From: Streptomyces sp. NBC_00287
GTDB lineage: Bacteria > Actinomycetota > Actinomycetes > Streptomycetales > Streptomycetaceae
Direction: 5' to 3'
DNA length: 64,000 nt
Assembly: GCF_036173105.1 (NCBI RefSeq)
Contig: NZ_CP108053.1
Span: 1,612,001 to 1,676,000, forward strand
The notes beneath the pieces were generated by a model, which made no database searches, was not told the origin of the DNA, and was given only the letters and a program-made list of their open reading frames with translations. Below are positions 55,988 to 64,000 of the stretch, in pieces (position 1 is the stretch's first letter; each line of letters starts with the position of its first letter). The position numbers and the translations under genes are program-made.

Positions 55988-56428
55988 TCAGATACGCGGC
56001 GGGCGCGCCTCGTAGGGAGTGGAGAGCACCACCGTCGTCCGCGTGGACACCCCCGCCAGCGAGCGCAGCCGTGCCAGCAGTTCCTCCAGCTCGTGCGGCG
56101 TGGACACGCGCACCTTGAGGATGTAGTTCTCGTCGCCCGCGACGCTGTGGCACGCCTCGATCTCGGGGACCCCGGCGAGGCGGTCCGCGATGTCGTCGGG
56201 TGCGCTGGGGTCGAACGGTTTCACCGAGATGAACGCGGTCATGGGCAGCCCGATGGCCTCGGGGTCCACGACCGCGGCGTAGCCACGGATGACGCCACGC
56301 TGTTCGAGCCGTCGCACCCGCTGGTGCACGGCCGACGTGGACAGGCCCGTGGCCTTGCCCAGGTCTGTGTAGCTCATCCGCCCGTCCTTGACGAGCAGCT
56401 GCACGATCTGTCGGTCCAGCTCCTCCAT
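55988..56428 (-). CDS. Lrp/AsnC-family regulator
   Basis: A 146-residue feast/famine regulator. N-terminal helix-turn-helix MEELDRQIVQLLVKDGRMSYTDLGKATGLSTSAVHQRVRRLEQRGVI, then the RAM ligand domain (FISVKPFDPSAPDDIADRLAGVPEIEACHSVAGDENYILKVRV). ATG 56428 begins directly at the HTH. Such regulators bind amino acids and often control adjacent genes. Confidence 0.93.
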   Translation of the reverse strand: MEELDRQIVQLLVKDGRMSYTDLGKATGLSTSAVHQRVRRLEQRGVIRGYAAVVDPEAIGLPMTAFISVKPFDPSAPDDIADRLAGVPEIEACHSVAGDENYILKVRVSTPHELEELLARLRSLAGVSTRTTVVLSTPYEARPPRI

Positions 56429-56701
56429 GGCGCAAGAACCTACAGTGCCCCTGACCTCCTGGGATACCTGAGCGACCCAGGTCATGTCCGGTTCGTGATG
56501 TGACGGGGAGGAGTCCGTGAGCCGCGTGGGGGACAAACCGGCCGCCCCGGGCACCTGCGGGCGGCATGTGACGAACGCCACAGCCCCCTGACCGGCTCCG
56601 TGATGTTCTCGTGATTACCGCCGAGACGGGACGGGAAGTGCTTGCTGTGGTCGAGGCCGCAGTGCCTGAACGGCCCGGCCCAGCCCGAGGGGGAGAATCC
56701 C

Positions 56702-57145
56702 ATGCAGAGTCTTAAGCGCCCTGGTCGTACCGCAGCCAAGCGCCCGCAGCTTGTCGTCGAGCCCGAGCCGGAGGGCGTCGAACCCGACGGATCCGACTTC
56801 GCCGACGAGGAGTTCGACGCGTACGACACCTTCGAGATGTACCGGGTGATCTGCCCGGACTGCGCGCAGCCCATCGCGCTGCTGGCGGACGAGGAGGTCC
56901 TGCCCGAGCACGCGCTGTGCGCCTCGCCGTGGAACCCGTTCGGCCTGACGGTGTGCGCCGGCACCGGCCGTCGCGCCGCCGACGCCCGCGCCGCGGACGA
57001 GTCGGCCGAGCCCCAGGAGCAGGACACCGCCCTGTTGTTGACGCTCCCTCAGGGGCTCGACTGGCGGACGCAGCCCTTCTCGCACGTCGGCGGCCCGGGC
57101 TCGCGCCCGATGCGGGTGCCGACGATGCGGCGCCACGCCGCCTGA
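56702..57145 (+). CDS. Conserved hypothetical Cys-containing protein
   Basis: A 147-residue soluble protein with a basic N-terminus, an acidic stretch (EPEPEGVEPDGSDFADEEFDAYD) and then YRVICPDCAQPIALLADEEVLPEHALCA, whose CPDC, His and Cys could bind zinc. The C-terminus is Arg-rich. GGGGAGAATCCC precedes ATG 56702. I recognise it only as a protein commonly found in Streptomyces at this place; function unknown. Confidence 0.8.
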   Translation: MQSLKRPGRTAAKRPQLVVEPEPEGVEPDGSDFADEEFDAYDTFEMYRVICPDCAQPIALLADEEVLPEHALCASPWNPFGLTVCAGTGRRAADARAADESAEPQEQDTALLLTLPQGLDWRTQPFSHVGGPGSRPMRVPTMRRHAA

Positions 57146-57174
57146 GCACACAGCAGCGGCAGGAACCGCTTGGC

Positions 57175-58269
57175 TCAATCCCAGTAGCTGCCCTGCACCA
57201 TGGCGCGCAGACTGCCGTGGTGCAGGATCAGTGTGTCCGGATCCGCCGGGACGACGGCTTCGCCGAAGCGCACCTGCCGGTAGGCGACGCGCAGCATGAC
57301 AATGGCGTGCCGCAGCGCGGCGTACAGGGTGTGGAACTCCATGTCGCGCGGGGTGTGGCCGGTGAGTTCGGCGTAGCGCGCCTCTACCCGGTCGCGGCGC
57401 AGGAAGCCCGGCAGTCCGCGCTGCCCGAAGGCGACGGTCAGGTCCTGGAAGAAACGGTGCAGATAGATCGTCCAGCCGAGGTCCACCTCACGCGGGGCGA
57501 GGGCCGCCATCTCCCAGTCGAGGACGGCCGCGGGTTCGAACCCTGCGTAGACCACATTGCCTATGCGCGCGTCGCCCCAGTTGAGAACGGGTGTGCCGGG
57601 ATCCTGGGGCCAGAGGTCGGCGAGCCGGTCGAAGGCGTCCTCGATGAGCGGTGAGCGCGGGACGCCGTCGACGACCCATTCGTAGTACGCCCGTTGGGCC
57701 GCGACATGGCGGTGCAGGGCGTCACCCTCGCCCGGCAGCGCGAGGAACTCGGCCTCCTTCAGAGGCACTTGGTCGTGCAGTCGGGCCAGCAGCCCGATCG
57801 ACGCCGCCTCCAGGCGCTCGCGCTCCTCGTCGCTCGCCGCGTGCAGCCAGTTGCCCTCGTACGTGTAGGGCATGACGTCCGGCGGCACCCGCCCCTCGAC
57901 ACGTTCCATGACGAAGAAGGGCGCGCCGAGCGGGCCGGGGTCCTCCTCCAGCCACAGCACCTTCGGCACGGGCAGGTCGGAGTGCTGCCCCACAACGCGC
58001 ATGGTGCGGTACTGGCGGACCATGTCGTAGACCGGGAAGACGGTGTACGCGCCGGGATCCGCCGCCAGCCGCAACGCGCAGGCCCGCAGGGGCGGTTCGG
58101 GATGCTCGATGTCGAAGAGCAGCGTCTCGCTGGACATGCCGTTGGAGGCGGGGACGCTGACTCCGACCGCCTTGGCGCCGGGCAGCCGGGTGTCGAGCCA
58201 GTCGGAGAGGCGGCGTGCGATGTCCTCGGGGTCACGTGTGCTGGTACGCGGACGAGGTGCTGACGGCAT
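57175..58269 (-). CDS. Phosphotransferase/APH-family kinase-like protein
   Basis: A 364-residue aminoglycoside-phosphotransferase-fold protein, close to the acyl-CoA-dehydrogenase-associated group (ACAD10-like). The Brenner-type catalytic loop is LNWGDARIGNVVY (Asp, Asn) and the metal-binding Asp is in VLDWEMAALAPREVDLGW. Unlike antibiotic kinases it is clustered with fatty-acid-type genes, so it likely phosphorylates a hydroxy-acyl or alcohol metabolite. The next gene upstream (DUF7064/7065-like) ends 13 bases away; the two are one operon. Confidence 0.85.
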   Translation of the reverse strand: MPSAPRPRTSTRDPEDIARRLSDWLDTRLPGAKAVGVSVPASNGMSSETLLFDIEHPEPPLRACALRLAADPGAYTVFPVYDMVRQYRTMRVVGQHSDLPVPKVLWLEEDPGPLGAPFFVMERVEGRVPPDVMPYTYEGNWLHAASDEERERLEAASIGLLARLHDQVPLKEAEFLALPGEGDALHRHVAAQRAYYEWVVDGVPRSPLIEDAFDRLADLWPQDPGTPVLNWGDARIGNVVYAGFEPAAVLDWEMAALAPREVDLGWTIYLHRFFQDLTVAFGQRGLPGFLRRDRVEARYAELTGHTPRDMEFHTLYAALRHAIVMLRVAYRQVRFGEAVVPADPDTLILHHGSLRAMVQGSYWD

Positions 58270-58282
58270 GGGCTCAACCCCC

Positions 58283-59383
58283 TTATGGCGCGACCGACTC
58301 GAAGCCGGTGAACCCGCTCGGATCGTGCCGTCCGAACGAGCCGTGCTCGAAGATGCCGTGTCCGACCCGGCCGTCGAGGCGGAAGCGGGCGGCGTGGTCG
58401 GTGACCCCGTACGCGGCCAAGGGGTGCGGTTCCGCGAGGTCGTAGGTGCGCCGGTCGGTCCAGCCGCGACCGCGCCAGGTGCCGTGCTGCCAGTCGTCGG
58501 CGGGGGGATAGCCTGCGCCGACGGCGAGCGGGGAGGAGGTGAGGATCTCGACCTCCAATTCCTGCGGCTTGCGCGGGTCGCCGAGGTGAACGAGGGCCCG
58601 TTCGGGGTGGCGGGTGCCGGAGCGGTAGGTGATCTCCGGCTGAGGCCAGCCGAGTTGGCGGTCCCGCCTGCCGGGGCGGACGAGGGTGGCGTCGTTGAGC
58701 GTTCGGTAGCCGTCGGCGTCCTCCTGGACGATCACCATCAGGAAGCGGTCGTCGAAGCGAACGGGGCACCAGAGCCAGTGGAACCCTTCCGTCGGGTGTT
58801 CCTCGGCCAACCGGCCTCCCTCCTCGCCGGGGACGGGGCGTACGCCCCAGCTGCGGTCGCGGGTGCCGGTCCACGCGGTGGGCGTGACACGAAACTCCTC
58901 GCCGCCGGCCCGCATCATGCCCTCCACGCCGCCCGCCTGCACGAAGCGACGGCCCTCCAGCGTGAGCCGGTCGCCGCGGCGCTGCGTGTGGTGGGGTTCC
59001 CACAGCGCCGGGAATTCGGCGGTCCAGGTCAGGTCGTACGACAACGATTCGTCGTCGCTCACCAGGCGCAGTCGGCGCAGCGGCTCCTGGACCTCGATCC
59101 TGAGCGGCCCCACGACGAGCCGCATCCGGTCCTCGCCGAGGGCGTCCGAGGCCCGCGCCGCGTGCAGGGTGTCCCCGATCCGCAGCGTCGCGTAGGCGTC
59201 GATCACGCCCAGGTTCGGGTACACCCCCAGCCCGACGATCAGCAGCGCCCGGCCCTCGTGGTCGAGGACGTGGAAGATGCAGCGGTCGTAGGCGTTCCGG
59301 TCGCCGGTCGCCGTGTGCTTCATGGAGAGGGGCACCTGGTGCACCAGGTACTCGTCGAGCGGTACGGGGCGGTCGTCGGCCAC
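58283..59383 (-). CDS. DUF7064/DUF7065-type lipocalin-like protein
   Basis: A 366-residue protein rich in beta strands and aromatics, e.g. RDRSWGVRPVPGEEGG, FHWLWCPVRFDDRFLMVIVQED, EEGGRL and GHGIFEHGSFG. This resembles the two-domain DUF7064/7065 proteins related to hydroxyneurosporene synthase-type lipocalins, usually encoded next to phosphotransferases as here. Presumed to bind or modify a hydrophobic small molecule. No signal peptide. First gene of a two-gene operon with the phosphotransferase. Confidence 0.75.
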   Translation of the reverse strand: MADDRPVPLDEYLVHQVPLSMKHTATGDRNAYDRCIFHVLDHEGRALLIVGLGVYPNLGVIDAYATLRIGDTLHAARASDALGEDRMRLVVGPLRIEVQEPLRRLRLVSDDESLSYDLTWTAEFPALWEPHHTQRRGDRLTLEGRRFVQAGGVEGMMRAGGEEFRVTPTAWTGTRDRSWGVRPVPGEEGGRLAEEHPTEGFHWLWCPVRFDDRFLMVIVQEDADGYRTLNDATLVRPGRRDRQLGWPQPEITYRSGTRHPERALVHLGDPRKPQELEVEILTSSPLAVGAGYPPADDWQHGTWRGRGWTDRRTYDLAEPHPLAAYGVTDHAARFRLDGRVGHGIFEHGSFGRHDPSGFTGFESVAP

Positions 59384-59518
59384 GGCAGACCTCCTGGAGG
59401 CGGCTGAGCTGACGGTACGTCAGATGGGTGCAGGTGGCCAGATGCGGGGACCGTCCGCGAACTCACGCCCGATTCCGTCAGGAGGTGACCTGCCCGGTCG
59501 CCGCCGCGTTGCCCTGGT

Positions 59519-59767
59519 ATGACCCCCACATATTCGACGACCGGGCGTCAACGACGCGTCTTCGTGCCGCCTCCCACAGAATCGGTTCCGCTGGCGCCCC
59601 CACAGCTCCAGGATCCGCCCATCTACCAGGATCTGCTGCGCACGTGGGCGGACCGGGGCCGCACCCTGCCGGGCCGCCACGACCCGGAGTGGGTCCGGCT
59701 GGCGGCGCCGACGGTGCGGCCGGGTGAGTTCAGCGCCCCTCGGGACCCGCGAGGTGACGGGCGATGA
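59519..59767 (+). CDS. Possible small hypothetical protein
   Basis: An 82-residue frame from ATG 59519 with protein-like composition (VFVPPPTESVPLAPPQLQ, PPIYQDLLRTWADRGRTLPG, HDPEWVRLAAPTVRPGEFS). Its end overlaps the convergent acyl-CoA dehydrogenase by 38 bases. AGGAGG lies about 34 bases upstream, too far for a normal ribosome binding site. I think it is real but cannot name it. Confidence 0.5.
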   Translation: MTPTYSTTGRQRRVFVPPPTESVPLAPPQLQDPPIYQDLLRTWADRGRTLPGRHDPEWVRLAAPTVRPGEFSAPRDPRGDGR

Positions 59768-60902
59768 CCATGCGCTGGATCTGGTTGGTGCCCTCGACGA
59801 TCTGCAGCACCTTGGCCTCGCGCATGTAGCGCTCGGCCGGGAAGTCGGCGGTGTAGCCGTACCCGCCGAGGATCTGCACGGCGTCGGTGGTCACCTTCAT
59901 CGCGGTGTCGGTGCAGTGCAGCTTGGCCATGGCCGCCTGCTTGGCGAACGGCCGCCCCGCGTCCCGCAGTCGTGCCGCCGCCAGGTACAGCGCGCGGCCC
60001 GCCTCGATCTGGGTCGCCATGTCGGCGAGCATGAAGCGCAGGCCCTGGAAGTCGGAGATCGGCCGCCCGAACTGGCGCCGCCCCGAGGCGTAGGCCACGG
60101 CCTCGTCCAGGGCCGCCTGAGCAACGCCGATCGCGCAGGCCGCGATGCCGAGCCGCCCGGAGTCCAGCGCGGACAGGGCGATGGCGAAGCCCTGCCCCTC
60201 CTCACCGAGCCGCCGCTCGTCCGGCACCCGCACCCCGTCGAAGTGGACCTGTGCGGTCGGTGAGCCCTTCATGCCCATCTTCTTCTCGGGCGCGGCCCCG
60301 CTCAGCCCCTCGGCGTCGCCGGGCACCAGGAAGGCGGTGATCCCACGCGGGCCCTCCTCGCCGGTGCGGGCCATGACCGTGTAGAAGTCGGCGATGCCGC
60401 CGTGGGTGATCCAGGCCTTGGTACCGGTGATCACCCAGTCGTCGCCGTCCCGCACCGCCTTGGTGCGCAGGGACGCGGCATCCGATCCGGACGACGGCTC
60501 GGACAGACAGTAGGCGCCCAGCAGTCCCCCGCCGAGCATCGCGGGCAGATGCCCGACCTGCTGCTCCTTGGTGCCGTAGGCGGCAAGGGCGTAGGAGGAC
60601 AGGGTGTGCACGCTGACGCCGAGGCCGACGGTGAGCCGGGCCATGGCGAGCTCTTCGAGGACCTGGAGGTAGACCTCGTACGGCTGCTCGCCGCCGCCGT
60701 ACTCGGCGTCGTAGGGCAGTCCGAGGAGGCCCGATTCCGACAGCAGGGAGAAGACCTCGCGCGGGAAGCGTCCGGCGTCCTCCTCCTCGGCCGCCTTCGG
60801 GGCGATCTCGCGCTGGGCGATATCGCGGACGAGCGAGATCAGATCCCGGGCCTCGTCCGTGGGCAGTTGCCGGTCCACCGGCTGCGGGGCGCGGTCGGGC
60901 AT
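59730..60902 (-). CDS. Acyl-CoA dehydrogenase
   Basis: A 390-residue flavoprotein of fatty-acid or branched-chain acyl-CoA beta-oxidation. Motifs: YCLSEPSSGSDAASLRTKA and WITHGGIADFYTV (FAD/substrate), RRQFGRPISDFQGLRFMLADM, and QIVEGTNQIQRMVIARHL near the end with the catalytic Glu. ATG 60902 follows GGAGGAGAG; an in-frame GTG ten codons upstream is less likely. Substrate chain length cannot be read. Confidence 0.93.
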   Translation of the reverse strand: MPDRAPQPVDRQLPTDEARDLISLVRDIAQREIAPKAAEEEDAGRFPREVFSLLSESGLLGLPYDAEYGGGEQPYEVYLQVLEELAMARLTVGLGVSVHTLSSYALAAYGTKEQQVGHLPAMLGGGLLGAYCLSEPSSGSDAASLRTKAVRDGDDWVITGTKAWITHGGIADFYTVMARTGEEGPRGITAFLVPGDAEGLSGAAPEKKMGMKGSPTAQVHFDGVRVPDERRLGEEGQGFAIALSALDSGRLGIAACAIGVAQAALDEAVAYASGRRQFGRPISDFQGLRFMLADMATQIEAGRALYLAAARLRDAGRPFAKQAAMAKLHCTDTAMKVTTDAVQILGGYGYTADFPAERYMREAKVLQIVEGTNQIQRMVIARHLAGPEGR

Positions 60903-61116
60903 GGCGACGCTCTCCTCCCTTGTCGGGCGCATCGGCGGACGTGCGCCTTGGGTGGGGCGGCTCCGCCGGGTCTCACTGGGTGCGGGCCGGCGGCTCGCGC
61001 CTCCGGGTCACGGAAGCTGCTGACCAGCGGCTCTGCGCTGTGAGTATGCCCGATCGGAGGCACCGAGTCACCAGTTAACGACCGCTTACTCCAAGAAAAC
61101 TCAAGCCGCGCGAAAT

Positions 61117-61158
61117 TGGTCCGAACCATTGACCCGACTGGTCTAGTCCTCCTAATGT
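61117..61158 (+). promoter_or_regulatory. Chitinase promoter with paired direct repeats (DasR-like sites)
   Basis: TTGACC (61129-61134) and TAATGT (61153-61158) are separated by 18 bases. Two 12-base copies starting TGGTC, at 61117-61128 and 61139-61150, are exactly 22 bases apart and flank the -35. Such direct repeats are established in Streptomyces chitinase promoters, and the first copy also fits the DasR site with its TGGT ... ACCA symmetry. Chitin or N-acetylglucosamine control is expected. The rest of the 327-base gap (60903-61229) shows nothing else. Confidence 0.85.
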
Positions 61159-61229
61159 GCGGGCAACGCTTTACCGCGTTCATGCCAATCGGCACGCGTT
61201 CCCCTCTCCCCCACGAGGAGACACCCGAT

Positions 61230-62477
<1,248 letters not shown>

Positions 62478-62497
62478 CCCCTGATACGGGGGACTTG

Positions 62498-62524
62498 GGG
62501 GCGGAGACCACGAGACTCCGCCCC
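62498..62524. terminator. Hairpin terminator between chitinase and tetR genes
   Basis: GGGGCGGAG (62498-62506) and CTCCGCCCC (62516-62524) form a perfect 9-bp stem with a 9-base loop, between the convergent stops at 62477 and 62529. Confidence 0.8.
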
Positions 62525-62528
62525 TTCG

Positions 62529-63188
62529 TCATGCCTCGCGGCGGGCGGGCTCGGGGGCCGGGTAGGCGGGGTCCAGCTCCTCGATCGCGCGCAGGGCGCC
62601 GCCCAGGGTCTTCACCAGCAGTTCGCGCATGGTGTCGCGGGAGAGTTCGGGATGGTCCGTCCAGTCCAGGGCGGCGCCCTCGACGCTGCACACCCAGGCC
62701 AGCAGGCCCATCCGGGCCAGCGGGGCGATGTCGGTACGGCCGTACGCGCCCTCGGCGATGGTCGCGACGATCGCCTCGCGCACCCCGTCCCGGATGGCGT
62801 GCACCTCGGCGTCGAAGCCGACGCCGCCGCTGACGATCGTGCGGTAGGCGGCCTGGTTGTGCTCGGCGTAGCGCAGATAGCTGTCGATCGTGCGGTGGAC
62901 CCGCTCCACCGGGGGCAGTTCGACCCCGCTCGCCGCGTAGGTGACCAGATCGGCGACGGAGTCGTTGATGATCGCCAGGTAATAGCCGCGCTTGGACTGG
63001 AAGTAGTAGTAGATCAGTCCCTTGGCCACATGCGCCTGCCGCGCGATGTCGTCCATCGACAGCGCGTCATAGGACGTGTCGGCGAACAATCTCCGCCCGA
63101 TGGCGATGAGTTCGGCGCGGCGGGCCGCCGATCGCTCGGTGCCGCGCGCCCGGGGACGGACGACGGCAACGCGCTGCTGACTATTCAA
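62529..63188 (-). CDS. TetR-family regulator
   Basis: A 219-residue repressor with an N-terminal helix-turn-helix (RAELIAIGRRLFADTSYDALSMDDIARQAHVAKGLIYYYFQSKRGYYLAII) and a helical ligand domain that may sense a fatty-acid or drug-like compound. Ligand and targets are unknown. It is convergent with the chitinase gene and close to the small membrane protein upstream. Confidence 0.9.
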   Translation of the reverse strand: MNSQQRVAVVRPRARGTERSAARRAELIAIGRRLFADTSYDALSMDDIARQAHVAKGLIYYYFQSKRGYYLAIINDSVADLVTYAASGVELPPVERVHRTIDSYLRYAEHNQAAYRTIVSGGVGFDAEVHAIRDGVREAIVATIAEGAYGRTDIAPLARMGLLAWVCSVEGAALDWTDHPELSRDTMRELLVKTLGGALRAIEELDPAYPAPEPARREA

Positions 63189-63254
63189 TTTCGACCCTGG
63201 TCTCAGGCGGGCGTCGGGACATCCGCAGTATGTCAGGTTCGAATATGTGTCAGG

Positions 63255-63395
63255 TCAGATCAGACCGAGCTGGGTCACGAGCATCGCGACGACCACGACG
63301 AGGGTCCAGCCCATGACGTGTTCGAGGACCTTCGGGCCGTCTTCCTTCGGACCGCCGGTGCGCACTCGGGTGAGGGTGGCAGCATTCGTACTCAT
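63255..63395 (-). CDS. SCO1431-family small membrane protein
   Basis: A 46-residue protein: an N-terminal soluble part (MSTNAATLTRVRTGGPKEDG) and a single hydrophobic helix (VMGWTLVVVVAMLVTQLGLI) at the C-terminus. Too small for standard calls; ATG 63395 to TGA 63255. Size, position and pattern match the SCO1431-type membrane protein that, from memory, is conserved in Streptomyces. Function unknown. Confidence 0.75.
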   Translation of the reverse strand: MSTNAATLTRVRTGGPKEDGPKVLEHVMGWTLVVVVAMLVTQLGLI

Positions 63396-63449
63396 CCGTC
63401 CACCTTGCCACCGACCAGGGCTTTTGCGGCCGAGACCTTGGTCACAGCG

Positions 63450-63479
63450 GACGGCCCCCGGCAGTGTCCGGGGGCCGTC
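63450..63479. terminator. Hairpin terminator after the C39 peptidase gene
   Basis: GACGGCCCCCGG (63450-63461) and CCGGGGGCCGTC (63468-63479) form a perfect 12-bp stem with a six-base loop, just downstream of the minus-strand peptidase stop at 63493. Confidence 0.85.
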
Positions 63480-63492
63480 GTCATGCGACGTC

Positions 63493-64000
63493 TCAGCGCA
63501 CGCCCACCGCCGCGAGCGCCATGTGCTGGCGCACCGACGGACGGGCCGGGAAGTACAGGTAGCAGACGCCTCCGGTGCCCGAGACGACCTTGCCGCTGGC
63601 GTTGTACCGCTTGGTCCTCAGCCAGATGTTCTCGAACTCCCGCCTGCGGTAGACCCGCCGCACCGCCGCGTTGCTGGGCGAGGCCGGGTCGTTGGCGACC
63701 ACATCGCCCTCCGCGGTGAAACCGATCACGGTCATCAGATGCCCGGAGGTGCCGTATCCCGCGCCGGTCAGCTCCTCCTTCAGGAACGACTGGGACGTTA
63801 TGGCCGGGATCCCCGCCGCGATCAGCGTCTCCAGGTCGGTCAGCGAGCCGAGCCGGGTGACCACGCCCTGGAGGTCCTTGAAAGTGGCCGCGTAGGCCGC
63901 GTTGAAGGGCCAGTTGCCGCAGCCCGCGTACTGGTGGTCGTAGGTGAACCGGGCCGCGTGGCACACCTGCGGGTCGGCGAAGCTCGGGTCGACCCAGGCG
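63493..64000 (-). CDS. C39-type (papain-like) peptidase, 5' end off the right edge
   Basis: The C-terminal about 170 residues of a peptidase C39-like protein. Visible: QYAGCGNWPFNAAYAATF, GIPAITSQSFLKEELTGAGYGTSGHLMTVIGF with the catalytic His, and VVANDPASPSNAAVRRVY with the Asn/Asp of the triad. The catalytic Cys is probably in WPFN-adjacent sequence or further upstream outside the window. Typical relatives are secreted; no signal peptide can be judged. The frame is open to base 64000. Confidence 0.8.
   Translation of the reverse strand, partial: AWVDPSFADPQVCHAARFTYDHQYAGCGNWPFNAAYAATFKDLQGVVTRLGSLTDLETLIAAGIPAITSQSFLKEELTGAGYGTSGHLMTVIGFTAEGDVVANDPASPSNAAVRRVYRRREFENIWLRTKRYNASGKVVSGTGGVCYLYFPARPSVRQHMALAAVGVR

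Noticed and set aside
57175..58269. Aminoglycoside resistance kinase
   Set aside because: The catalytic loop and neighbours (lipocalin-like protein, acyl-CoA dehydrogenase) fit the metabolic phosphotransferase group rather than antibiotic kinases.

Overview
The window is high-GC actinobacterial DNA, almost certainly from a Streptomyces chromosome. It has dense genes with four-base overlapping stops and starts, GTG and TTG starts, a conservon operon (cvnA-D), smeA-sffA sporulation genes, rbpA behind a textbook SigR promoter, a polyprenol-phosphate mannose synthase beside fxsA, and a chitinase behind the classic direct-repeat promoter. From memory, the order acsA ... smeA-sffA-MocR-YczE-GDPD-MFS-rbpA-fxsA-ppm ... 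chitinase resembles the SCO1393-SCO1431 part of S. coelicolor. I see no CRISPR array, tRNA, rRNA, insertion sequence or phage.

Layout. 1-6113: acetoacetyl-CoA synthetase (runs off the left edge), GH31 glycosidase, NUDIX hydrolase, and a DUF35/thiolase pair. 6235-10484: an EAL-GGDEF protein and glpF-glpK. 10563-18479: a conservon on the minus strand with a fused 5-oxoprolinase/hydantoinase gene placed between cvnC and cvnD. 18897-27008: a small membrane protein, then a choline/glycine-betaine catabolic locus that has decayed. Its ferredoxin reductase, dimethylglycine-oxidase-like, sarcosine-oxidase, Rieske demethylase and choline-dehydrogenase genes are all truncated, internally deleted or frameshifted; only the betaine-aldehyde dehydrogenase and an APC permease are intact. 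27009-34228: a three-gene minus-strand operon encoding an SMC-like ATPase of 1577 residues with a winged-helix subunit and a kleisin-like subunit (MukBEF/MksBEF/Wadjet-like), without a recognisable nuclease gene. 34318-39523: a GntR regulator divergent from an MFS-DUF1445-pxpABC 5-oxoproline operon, with a perfect palindrome lying between the -35 and -10 of the operon promoter.

39583-44969: an SGNH hydrolase, two GT4 glycosyltransferases, a HEAT-repeat protein and an ankyrin protein. 45230-53640: conserved core genes (smeA, sffA, MocR regulator/YczE, GDPD, UMF1-type MFS, rbpA, fxsA, ppm). 54189-64000: amidohydrolase, Lrp regulator, a small Cys-containing protein, phosphotransferase plus lipocalin-like partner, acyl-CoA dehydrogenase, GH18 chitinase, TetR regulator, a 46-residue membrane protein and the C-terminal part of a C39-type peptidase.

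The two strongest leads are the SMC-like operon, which ends exactly where the decayed locus begins, and the conservon carrying an embedded metabolic enzyme. The degenerate choline/betaine locus is the clearest structural anomaly. All family assignments come from reading motifs and from memory of the families; no search was run.
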